Shown here in pieces: positions 1 to 5,027 of a DNA stretch of 7,536 nucleotides. Position 1 is the first letter of the stretch. The number at the start of each line of letters is the position of its first letter. The stretch comes from Chloroflexota bacterium. Its GTDB lineage: Bacteria > Chloroflexota > Dehalococcoidia > SM23-28-2 > RBG-16-64-32. The position numbers and the translations under genes are program-made. The DNA is taken from positions 1 through 7,536 of the forward strand of contig VBJS01000131.1 of NCBI GenBank assembly GCA_005880055.1, given 5' to 3'. Below the pieces are notes generated by a model that made no database searches, was not told where the DNA came from, and saw only the letters and a list, made by a program, of their open reading frames with translations.

Positions 1-669
1 CGAGGCGGGCTGGCAGGAGTACGCGATCCTGCCGCCGAATCGCCTGCAGCCCGTGACGGTGCGCGGCCCGCTCACACACCACATGAGCGTGCTCGGCGTC
101 ACCGGCCTCACCGCTTACTTCGGGCTGCTCAGCGTCGGCCGGCCGGTGAGAGGCGAGACGGTCGTCGTCTCAGCCGCCGCCGGCGCAACGGGCAGCGTTG
201 TCGGGCAGATCGCTCGCATCCAGGGCTGCCGAGTCGTGGGTGTAACAGGTTCGGACGAGAAGAACCGCCTGCTGGAGCCGCGGCCTGCCCCGGCGGCATC
301 GACATCTACTTCGACAACGTTGGCGGCCGCGTGCTGGGGGCCGTCCTCACGCTGATGAAAACGCACGGCCGCATCGTCTGCTGCGGCGTTGTCTCGCAGT
401 ACGACAGCGCCACGCCGGCGCCCGGCCCGGCGGGCGTCCCCGGCCAGCTGGTCGTCAAGAGGCTGCGTATGGAGGGCTTCCTGGTCTCCGACTTCATCGG
501 CGAGTGGGCGAAGGCGCAGGGGCAGCTCGCCTCCTGGGTAGCGTCCGGCGAGCTGAAGGTGCTGGAGGACGTAGTGGAGGGGCTGGAGTCGGCGCCTCGA
601 GCCCTGATCGGCATCCTCGCCGGCGATAACATCGGCAAGCGCATCGTCCGCGTCGCGCCGGATCCGTAG
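1..669 (+). pseudogene. NADP-dependent medium-chain oxidoreductase, 5'-truncated by window and internally deleted/frameshifted
   Basis: Zinc-free medium-chain dehydrogenase/reductase related to CurA and prostaglandin/leukotriene reductases, which reduce enone double bonds with NADPH. The reading frame enters from the left edge (first full codon at 2) with GWQEYAILPP, then LGVTGLTAYFGLL and the nucleotide-binding AAAGATGSVVG (about 172-204), up to DEKNRLLE ending at 277. The family pattern resumes in another frame from 283 as ACPGGIDIYFDNVGG and runs through GRIVCCGVVSQYDS, MEGFLVSDF and EDVVEGLESAPRAL to TAG at 667-669. Intact relatives have roughly 20-25 residues between these blocks; here only about five bases separate them. 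So the lesion is a deletion of some 60 bp plus a frameshift, not a slip of one base. The encoded enzyme would lack the segment after the second Rossmann strand and should be inactive. An assembly error in a GC-rich stretch is the alternative. Family call is firm; the exact substrate is unknown. Confidence 0.85.
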
Positions 670-707
670 GAGCTGCGGCTCCGGGCCCTCTCGTGGCGAG
701 GCGGCGT

Positions 708-805
708 CGTAGGGGCGTAGCAACCATCAATGAAGAGGGACCGCCCTCGAATAATCGTCCGGTACCCGCACGCTGGACGCTAACGGCAATTGCTACGCCC
801 TAACG
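708..805. repeat. MITE-like palindrome-ended element, copy 1
   Basis: About 98 bp starting CGTAGGGGCGTAGCAA and ending TTGCTACGCCC-TAACG, an imperfect inverted copy of its own start (one base lost and local disorder at the right end). It is non-coding. It shares with the copy at 888-990 an identical first 21 bp and, from CCGCCCTCGAATAATC to the right end, about 60 bp with only two substitutions and one indel. The part in between (about 729-740) differs in sequence and length. It begins 38 bp after the oxidoreductase stop codon. Possible roles are a non-autonomous transposable element or a large terminator-like hairpin for the convergent genes on either side. Confidence 0.75.
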
Positions 806-806
806 C

Positions 807-848
807 CACGTCGGCAAGCGGACGGTGCGGGTGGCGCCGTATCCTTAG
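807..848 (+). pseudogene. 3'-terminal remnant of a second, paralogous oxidoreductase
   Basis: Fourteen in-frame codons encode HVGKRTVRVAPYP plus TAG, matching the last 14 codons of the upstream gene (NIGKRIVRVAPDP plus TAG, 628-669). The two stretches are 32/42 identical at nucleotide level, and five of the ten differences are silent third-position changes (for example CGC/CGG and GTC/GTG). That pattern suggests divergence under protein-level selection, so this looks like the tail of a once functional paralog. An in-frame TAA at 801-803, inside or against the right end of the first element, shows that nothing upstream of it is still coding. The rest of the gene is gone. Confidence 0.6.
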
Positions 849-887
849 GCGCCCTCACCGCCGGCCGCTATCGTTGGGGGGCGCCGT

Positions 888-990
888 CGTAGGGGCGTAG
901 CAACCATCGACGGAGACGTATCCGCCCCGCCCTCGAATAATCGTCAGGTACCCGCACGCTAGACGCTAACGCAATTGCTACGCCCCTACG
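888..990. repeat. MITE-like element, copy 2, with perfect 16 bp terminal inverted repeats
   Basis: About 103 bp. The left end CGTAGGGGCGTAGCAA (888-903) and right end TTGCTACGCCCCTACG (975-990) are exact reverse complements. It starts 39 bp after the remnant stop codon at 846-848, almost the same distance as copy 1 from its stop. A CGT triplet flanks both ends (885-887 and 991-993), which could be a 3 bp target duplication but may be chance. The right end lies 12 bp from the cupredoxin stop codon. No open frame or transposase is inside. GTAGGGGCG-type palindromes are, from memory, common intergenic repeats in Chloroflexota and cyanobacteria. Confidence 0.8.
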
Positions 991-1002
991 CGTTTGTGCG
1001 GG

Positions 1003-1419
1003 TCAGCGTACCCTCAGTACGCCCACCATCCCGTATTCTTCGTGGCCGGGCAGGTGGCAGATGTACTGGTAATCGCCCGGCTGGTCGAACTCGACCGTCG
1101 TTACGCGCTCGGACAGCGCCGGCACCGTCACCTCGGTTGGGATCGAGCCGTGGTAGTGCTCAGTGCCCGTCCGGTGCCGCTGGTGCACGTCCGGCTTCCC
1201 GACGATCCACTCGTGGTCGATGGGATCATCGTTGCGTAGCGTGATCGTGATCGGCTCGCCCGCCCGAGCCTCGACGAGGCCCGGGTTGAAGTGCGAGAAG
1301 CGGATGACGATCGTCGCGCTCCTCGGCCCGTCATCGCCCGTCAGCGCGTAGCTGAAGCCGACCGCCGTCAGCGCCAGCACCCCGGCGAGCAGGGCCAGGC
1401 TCACGAGCCGGGTGATCAC
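1003..1419 (-). CDS. Membrane-tethered cupredoxin (type 1 blue-copper protein)
   Basis: A 138-residue single-domain electron carrier predicted to work on the outer face of the membrane. Residues 5-26 form a hydrophobic segment that is either a signal peptide or an uncleaved anchor. The cupredoxin fold follows, with FNPGLVEARAGEPITITLRN (44-63) as the early strands. The type 1 copper ligands are all visible: His69 (in DHEW), then Cys121, His126 and Met131 in CHLPGHEEYGM, a C-X4-H-X4-M spacing like rusticyanin or sulfocyanin rather than plastocyanin. Five further histidines (79, 82, 88, 90 and 122) lie between or beside the ligands. The start is GTG at 1419-1417, overlapping the TGA of the upstream DUF2330 gene as GTGA, so translation is probably coupled. 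The redox partner is not shown by the sequence. Copper binding is a strong inference from the intact ligand set. Confidence 0.9.
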   Translation of the reverse strand: MITRLVSLALLAGVLALTAVGFSYALTGDDGPRSATIVIRFSHFNPGLVEARAGEPITITLRNDDPIDHEWIVGKPDVHQRHRTGTEHYHGSIPTEVTVPALSERVTTVEFDQPGDYQYICHLPGHEEYGMVGVLRVR

Positions 1420-2519
1420 CGGCCCGCTCCCGACGCCCGGCGTCGCACCAGCACAAAGGCGGCGATGAGGACGAGCGCTCCCGCCACCGGCCAGATGACC
1501 GAGGGCACGCCGTCATCGTCTGACGGGGCGAACGCGCCCGTGTTCGGGAGCGAGAGCGGCAGGCCGATACCGGCCGCCCGCAGCGACGGGCTGTTGTTGC
1601 CGCTCGTGTCGGCCGCCAGGTCGTAGCGCAGCCCGGAGACGTCGCTGTTTATCTGCAGCTTCGTGAGCCAGGCCGATTGCGGGACCCAGGCCATGCCATC
1701 GTCGCCGCGCAGGTCGTCCAGCAGTTGCTGGCTCGCCGCCTGGCTGTGAACGAGCGCGAACGCTGACGGCGCGCCAAGTGTCAACGGCGAGTTTCCCAGC
1801 TCATCCGCAGGCGCCGGCAGCAGCGCCGGCTTCGAGTCCGTAAGCAAGAACACGTCGGCATCGATGCGGTCCTGCGACTGCTTGCCGAGGCCGAGGATGC
1901 GCAGCGGCACCCACGGGTTGTCGAGCGGGATCGTGAGGTGCACCGGCGTTCCGTCGCCGATCTGCTGGCCGCGCTCCGCCGCCGCCTCGCCGTCGAATAC
2001 CGCGGCGAGGAAGATTGGGCTGCGCTGGGCGTAGAAGTCGAGCACCTCGGGCGCGTCCGGCGAGAGGCTGAACCCGTGGTCCTTCGTCCACACGGCGACG
2101 TCCGCGCCGCCGCCCTTGAGGACCGTCAGGTCGAGCGCGTCGATCCGCACCTGCTGGAGCACGGTGGCACCCGACGCCGGCAATCCTCCGGCAGCCGCAT
2201 CCGCGTTCAAGGCCCGGAAACGCTGCGTCTCCAGTTGCAGGCGCTGCAGCGTCCAGGCGCCGCCGCGCTCGACGTTCGTCGGCACGCCGGGCAGGGGGAT
2301 GAGCGTTCCAAACTGGCCGCCGCCGCCCTGGAACTGGAAGGCGGTGACGTAGTGCTCGACGCCGTCGTGATATCCAGCGAGCGTCGTCGTGCGGCCGAGG
2401 TTGACCGCGCCGTTAGAGCCGATCAGCCCGGCGCAGGCATCGGCGATGCCGGCGTCGCGGGCCAGCACCGCGCCCGCAATCGCCGTGAAGAGAGCGGTTA
2501 TCGCTATCAGTAGTCGCAT
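1416..2519 (-). CDS. DUF2330 family exported protein with LPNTG-type C-terminal anchor
   Basis: A 367-residue exported protein of a family (DUF2330) with no established biochemical function. The start chosen is ATG at 2519-2517, because GAGGAGG lies 7-8 bases upstream; an in-frame TTG at 2534 would place that ribosome site inside the gene. Residues 1-27 are a signal peptide (MRLLIAITALFTAIAGAVLA), and the mature chain begins near the family's ACAGL, with Cys29. Family blocks follow: RTTTLAGYHDGVEHYVTAFQF (43-63), LIPLPGVPTNVERGG (73-87) and DNPWVPLRILGLGK (200-213). The C-terminus has LPNTG (324-328), an acidic/Ser stretch, a membrane helix (about 340-358) and RRR, the layout of a sortase substrate. 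The gap of about 11 residues between LPNTG and the helix is longer than usual, so it may simply be a single-pass membrane protein. It is first in a two-gene operon with the cupredoxin. Confidence 0.85.
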   Translation of the reverse strand: MRLLIAITALFTAIAGAVLARDAGIADACAGLIGSNGAVNLGRTTTLAGYHDGVEHYVTAFQFQGGGGQFGTLIPLPGVPTNVERGGAWTLQRLQLETQRFRALNADAAAGGLPASGATVLQQVRIDALDLTVLKGGGADVAVWTKDHGFSLSPDAPEVLDFYAQRSPIFLAAVFDGEAAAERGQQIGDGTPVHLTIPLDNPWVPLRILGLGKQSQDRIDADVFLLTDSKPALLPAPADELGNSPLTLGAPSAFALVHSQAASQQLLDDLRGDDGMAWVPQSAWLTKLQINSDVSGLRYDLAADTSGNNSPSLRAAGIGLPLSLPNTGAFAPSDDDGVPSVIWPVAGALVLIAAFVLVRRRASGAGR

Positions 2520-2539
2520 CGGCGTCCTCCTCAATGTTC

Positions 2540-2567
2540 GTTACAGACAGGACGAATGCCAACGCAA
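2540..2567 (-). promoter_or_regulatory. Weak candidate promoter for the DUF2330-cupredoxin operon
   Basis: Read on the minus strand, TTGCGT (2567-2562) and TGTAAC (2545-2540) are separated by 16 bases and match the -35 and -10 consensus at 3/6 and 4/6. Initiation about seven bases downstream would give a very short leader just upstream of the GAGGAGG site. In a high-GC genome such a match can occur by chance, so this is only a candidate. Confidence 0.2.
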
Positions 2568-2676
2568 AATGGTTCCCGGCATAGTTCCGGGCGATGAGTG
2601 CTGAGCGCTGAGGCCTCCGCCGGGCTCCGGTGCTTTCAGGCTGCGATGTGCTTTTCCAAGCAAGACATCCGCCCGT

Positions 2677-2702
2677 AGTCCGGTGCTTTCAAGCACCGGA
2701 CT
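2677..2702. repeat. Perfect 26 bp palindrome (hairpin)
   Basis: AGTCCGGTGCTT (2677-2688) and AAGCACCGGACT (2691-2702) are exact reverse complements around TC, giving an 11 bp stem with a four-base loop. No T-run follows on either strand, so it is not a classical terminator. The 13-mer TCCGGTGCTTTCA in its left arm also occurs 53 bp upstream at 2626-2638, so this is a small repeat cluster. Confidence 0.75.
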
Positions 2703-2775
2703 CTCGGGGCGCCGCGTACCCCGCGTCATCGACTCGGTGACGGCCTGCTTGCGCGCCGAGGCCGCTGGGCGGCTC

Positions 2776-2845
2776 CCGCCCTCCGAGCCGCAGGCGAGGA
2801 GAATTCGGGTGGGCGCCTGCCTGCCGGTAGGCAGGGGCGGGCACC
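2776..2845. repeat. 70 bp direct repeat with internal palindrome, copy A
   Basis: This segment is identical to 3042-3111 except for one base (A at 2802, T at 3068). It contains CCTGCCTGCCGGTAGGCAGG (2816-2835), a palindrome with one mismatched pair that would be G-U in RNA. It is nested in a wider imperfect stem that begins GGTGGGCGCC and ends GGGCGGGCACC. Weaker similarity continues on the right through CACCGTGGAT to a GGGAAA-GCGAC motif near 2917-2928, so the full ancestral unit was probably about 170 bp. It looks like a REP-type intergenic element. Confidence 0.85.
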
Positions 2846-2939
2846 ATTTTCTGGGCGGCGCAGCGCGGCGGGGAACCCCACCGTGGATCGCCGGCCGCCG
2901 CAAGGGCAGCCGCGGGAAAGGCGACGAGCGGCCGGGTGT

Positions 2940-2987
2940 CCTTCGACTCGATGCCCGGCTCCAGCCGGACATCGGCTCAGGATGAGC
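2940..2987. repeat. CTTCG...CTCAGGA dispersed repeat with nested hairpin
   Basis: TCCTTCGACTC on the left and GGCTCAGGATGAGC on the right enclose a hairpin, GATGCCCGGCT (2950-2960) pairing with AGCCGGACATC (2963-2973) with one mismatch. CTCAGGATGAGC (2976-2987) recurs exactly, in reverse complement, at 4830-4841 after the propeller gene, and a variant lies at 6025-6043. From memory, such halves form a palindromic intergenic repeat seen in many environmental bacteria. Confidence 0.6.
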
Positions 2988-3041
2988 AGATCGAGTGGTG
3001 ACCCCCCCACCCGCATGGCGGGGCGGATGAGGCGTGGAACT

Positions 3042-3111
3042 CCGCCCTCCGAGCCGCAGGCGAGGAGTATTCGGGTGGGCGCCTGCCTGCCGGTAGGCAG
3101 GGGCGGGCACC
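3042..3111. repeat. 70 bp direct repeat with internal palindrome, copy B
   Basis: Second copy of the 2776-2845 repeat, 266 bp further on and in the same orientation, with 69/70 identity. The flanks diverge quickly. On the right, GCACCGTGGAT (about 3145-3155) and a GGGAAAAGCGACAACGG stretch (3182-3198) still echo copy A. Such high identity in the core with decayed flanks suggests recent copying, gene conversion or selection on the hairpin. Confidence 0.85.
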
Positions 3112-3313
3112 CTATTCCGGGGAGGAGTGGGGGGTGCGGCACCGCACCGTGGATGCTCTGCGATCGCACGGCCGCTCTCCTGGGAAAAGCGACAACGGCT
3201 GTCGGACCGCCGATTGGAACACTCTAACGCAACTCCAATTCCACCTTAACCGCCTGCCTCTAACCTCAAGCTAGAAGCAGTCAGGAAGCGGCTGCGAGAA
3301 CGAAGCAAGCAGG

Positions 3314-3326
3314 AAAGGAGGTGATC
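3314..3326 (+). promoter_or_regulatory. Unusually strong ribosome binding site (13-nt match to the 16S rRNA tail)
   Basis: AAAGGAGGTGATC is the exact reverse complement of GATCACCTCCTTT, the universal bacterial 16S rRNA 3' end. GGAGG sits five bases before the ATG at 3327, and the match runs right up to the start codon. It decides the start of the small gene over the in-frame GTG at 3321, which lies inside it. It suggests high translation of a small abundant product. Confidence 0.85.
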
Positions 3327-3566
3327 ATGAGCACCACAAGGACCTGGACGCTCAGCGCCATCGCTACAATCGCGCTAATTGTCGGCGCGCTGTTCGCCAC
3401 GGGCGCCGTCAGCTTCGCACAGGAGAGCACCCCCACGCCGACGCCGTCGGCGACGACGCCCGGACAATCGATGCCGAGGCAGTACGACAACGCCAACTGC
3501 CCGAACATGGGCGGCAGTAGCAGCGGTAGCAGCAGCGCGAGTCCGTCCAGCACAAGCGGCGCCTAG
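3327..3566 (+). CDS. Small secreted Ser/Thr/Pro-rich protein of unknown function
   Basis: 79 residues; not a family I recognise. Residues 1-31 are a clear signal peptide: basic start (MSTTRTW), hydrophobic core (about 9-28, AIATIALIVGALF) and a likely cleavage after SFA, leaving a mature peptide of about 48 residues beginning QESTPTPTP. The mature part has a Thr/Pro linker, a short distinct block QYDNANCPNMGG (52-63) with the only cysteine (Cys58), and a Ser/Gly tail. The CPNM block next to low-complexity linkers could be a metal- or thiol-binding patch or a site of covalent attachment, but nothing proves this. The perfect ribosome site just upstream argues that the gene is real. A hairpin at 3585-3612 ends the unit. 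It is divergent from the DUF2330-cupredoxin operon. Confidence 0.75.
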   Translation: MSTTRTWTLSAIATIALIVGALFATGAVSFAQESTPTPTPSATTPGQSMPRQYDNANCPNMGGSSSGSSSASPSSTSGA

Positions 3567-3584
3567 CCCGCCCATAGACGGCGC

Positions 3585-3612
3585 AGAGGGACGTCCTCGC
3601 GGACGCCCCTCT
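3585..3612 (+). terminator. Hairpin after the small secreted gene
   Basis: AGAGGGACGTCC (3585-3596) pairs with GGACGCCCCTCT (3601-3612) across a TCGC loop, a 12 bp stem with one mismatch, starting 18 bp after the stop codon. No U-tract follows, so it is a terminator-like or mRNA-stabilising structure rather than a textbook intrinsic terminator. Confidence 0.5.
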
Positions 3613-3665
3613 CGCCTATGTGGCCGCTCGGCGCATGTCTCGGACCCCGATAAGCGAGAAGGAGA

Positions 3666-4772
3666 TTGCCGACGAACCGGACACAATCAAGACACCAGTA
3701 CCCTGTAGGCAGGTATCGCCCGAAGGGACGCCTTGCTGTCGCATTTCTGATTCTCCTTGGAGCTTCGTGCGCCGGCGGAACGACTGCGACCTTCCCGTCC
3801 TCTAGCGCGCTGGTAGACCTCGGCGCCGGGCTGACGGGCCCCGCCGGTCTAACCGCATCGAAATACGTCGAAGATCTACCGCACATGTCCGCCTTCGCCT
3901 TTGATGATCAAGGGCTGCTCTGGGTGGCGACGGCCGACTACACCGATTCCGGGGACGACGCCGTTTACCTCGTCCCGGCGCCGGGTGCTACGCCAATCCA
4001 GGTGATCTCCGGCCTGCACACGCCGCTGGGGCTGCTCTGGTACAACGGCTCGCTCTACGTCTCCTCCAAGGAGCGGGTCGATGCCTACGGCGGCTTCGAT
4101 GGAAGCCGTTTCCCCGAGCAGCGAACCGTTGTGACCTTCCCCGCGGGCGTCGGCGAGAACAACGGTCTCGTCTTATCGCCCGACGGCCGCATCATGCTCG
4201 GCATCTCGGCGCCCTGCGACCACTGCTCGCCGACGCTCGAATGGTCGGGCGCCGTCGTCTCCTTCAATCCGGACGGCACGAACCTGCGCGTTGAGGCGAG
4301 CCGCATCCGCGCGCCAATCGCCCTCGCTTACTACCCGGGCACGAGCGACCTCTTCGTCACGATGAACCAGCGCGACGACCTGGGCGATGCGACGCCCGGC
4401 GACTGGCTGGCCGTCGTGCAGAGCGGTCAGGACTGGGGATTCCCGGACTGCTACGGGCAGGGCGACGCCGCCTGCAACGGTGTGCCGTCCCCGGTCGCCG
4501 AGCTAGACAAGCACGCCGCCGTTAGCGGACTCGCCATCGTCACGGGCCAACTCGGCCCAAGCGTCGGCACAGCGGCGATCGTCGCCGAATGGGCGACCGG
4601 GAAGGTGCAGATGGTGTCGTTGACGAAGGACGGTTCCTCGTACACCGGCGCCGTCTCGACGCTACTGGCCGGCCTCCAGAACCCCGTCCCCGTCACCCTC
4701 ACCCCGGACGGCGCCCTCCTCGTCGGCGACTGGACAACGGGCGCGGCGTACCGTATATCTGTAGCGCAATAA
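3666..4772 (+). CDS. Exported beta-propeller of the PQQ sugar/sorbosone dehydrogenase type, probably lacking key active-site residues
   Basis: 368 residues. A stop at 3651-3653 leaves TTG at 3666 as the first usable start; AGAAGGAG lies only one base before it, so the start is uncertain. A long basic N-terminus leads to a hydrophobic segment (23-34) and GASC35, a weak lipobox, so it is probably a lipoprotein or otherwise exported. The body follows the glucose/sorbosone dehydrogenase propeller: LSPDGRIMLGISAPCDHC (170-187, where relatives have a paired C-x2-C), VSFNPDGTNLRV, SRIRAPIALAYYPGTSDLF (212-230), NQRDDLGD (234-241), GQDWGFPDCYG (254-264), VAELDKHAAVSGLAI and a closing VGDWTTGAAYRI. 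In PQQ enzymes a catalytic His precedes the first of these blocks (pattern H-x-x-x-LAF-PDG); here it reads GENNGLVLSPDG. The usual Arg-Asn pair is Arg-Ala (215-216). The fold is confident; PQQ activity is doubtful. Confidence 0.8.
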   Translation: MPTNRTQSRHQYPVGRYRPKGRLAVAFLILLGASCAGGTTATFPSSSALVDLGAGLTGPAGLTASKYVEDLPHMSAFAFDDQGLLWVATADYTDSGDDAVYLVPAPGATPIQVISGLHTPLGLLWYNGSLYVSSKERVDAYGGFDGSRFPEQRTVVTFPAGVGENNGLVLSPDGRIMLGISAPCDHCSPTLEWSGAVVSFNPDGTNLRVEASRIRAPIALAYYPGTSDLFVTMNQRDDLGDATPGDWLAVVQSGQDWGFPDCYGQGDAACNGVPSPVAELDKHAAVSGLAIVTGQLGPSVGTAAIVAEWATGKVQMVSLTKDGSSYTGAVSTLLAGLQNPVPVTLTPDGALLVGDWTTGAAYRISVAQ

Positions 4773-4827
4773 CGGGTGACGCGGCCGCGCCGGCGGATTT
4801 ATTCGGAGCGCGAGGCGTCGGGTCCGT

Positions 4828-4860
4828 CCGCTCATCCTGAGGTACTCGTAGGATGAGCGG
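4828..4860 (+). terminator. Strong hairpin downstream of the propeller gene
   Basis: CCGCTCATCCT (4828-4838) and AGGATGAGCGG (4850-4860) are perfect 11 bp inverted arms. The 11-base loop itself holds GAG-GTA-CTC. It lies 55 bp after the stop codon and is followed by GGGTAG, not a T-run. It shares the 12-mer GCTCATCCTGAG with the repeat at 2976-2987, so it is probably a dispersed repeat that may act as a terminator or 3'-end protector. Confidence 0.55.
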
Positions 4861-4917
4861 GGGTAGTACACTCCGCCGAGCGTCTCCCTCCCCTGGAACG
4901 CCCACTCCCAGCATCTC

Positions 4918-4943
4918 GCACGTGCGGGGCCGGCGCCCCGTGC
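4918..4943 (+). other. GC-rich imperfect hairpin upstream of the dehydrogenase gene
   Basis: GCAC (4918-4921) plus GGGGC (4926-4930) can pair with GCCCCGTGC (4935-4943), leaving GTGC bulged and CGGC as the loop. It sits about 85 bp before the ATG at 5028. It could be a terminator for the gene upstream or part of the leader; a nearby TACTAT (4960-4965) is a possible -10 box without a clear -35. Confidence 0.3.
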
Positions 4944-5027
4944 AGCACCGATGGTGATGTACTATGCGAGGTGCGCATAACCGCTCAGCGCAGGTGCCAC
5001 GTCGCCAGTTTGAAGAAGGAGGAATTG

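Larger units (their letters stand above)
2520..3326. other. Repeat-filled divergent intergenic region, no credible gene
   Basis: About 800 bp separate the divergently transcribed DUF2330 operon and the small secreted gene. Open frames up to 189 codons exist on both strands, but they run across the repeats listed below, encode the same Arg/Pro/Gly-rich peptide twice, and have no convincing ribosome site or family pattern. Contents in order: a tandem CCGGTGCTTTCA repeat ending in a perfect hairpin (2626-2702), a 70 bp repeat (2776-2845), a CTTCG...CTCAGGA element (2940-2987), a C7 run (3002-3008), and the second 70 bp copy (3042-3111). The last ~110 bp (3215-3326) are poorer in GC and carry CTCTAAC twice (3222-3228, 3258-3264); this is the likely promoter zone for the small gene, though I could not fix -35/-10 boxes. 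Confidence 0.7.

Noticed and set aside
270..290. Programmed ribosomal frameshift in the oxidoreductase
   Set aside because: No slippery heptamer is evident, and a shift alone would still leave out about 20 residues of the fold.
115..723. 202-codon minus-strand open frame
   Set aside because: Lies opposite the oxidoreductase, whose family blocks are unmistakable on the plus strand; its Arg/Ala-rich translation has no recognisable pattern.
1938..2513. 191-codon plus-strand open frame
   Set aside because: Shadow of the DUF2330 gene; the minus strand has a signal peptide, ribosome site and family blocks.
2541..3110. 189-codon minus-strand open frame (and overlapping 147- and 100-codon frames)
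   Set aside because: Runs through the 70 bp repeats and encodes the same PPLPTGRQAPTRI-type peptide twice. It has no ribosome site, so it is a spurious frame in GC-rich repeats.
2776..3111. CRISPR array
   Set aside because: Only two 70 bp units, 196 bp apart, with palindromic cores and diverged flanks; no regular short repeat-spacer pattern.
3314..3326. Fragment of an rRNA gene
   Set aside because: AAAGGAGGTGATC is the complement of the 16S tail and sits directly before a start codon; no other rRNA sequence is around it, so it is a ribosome binding site.
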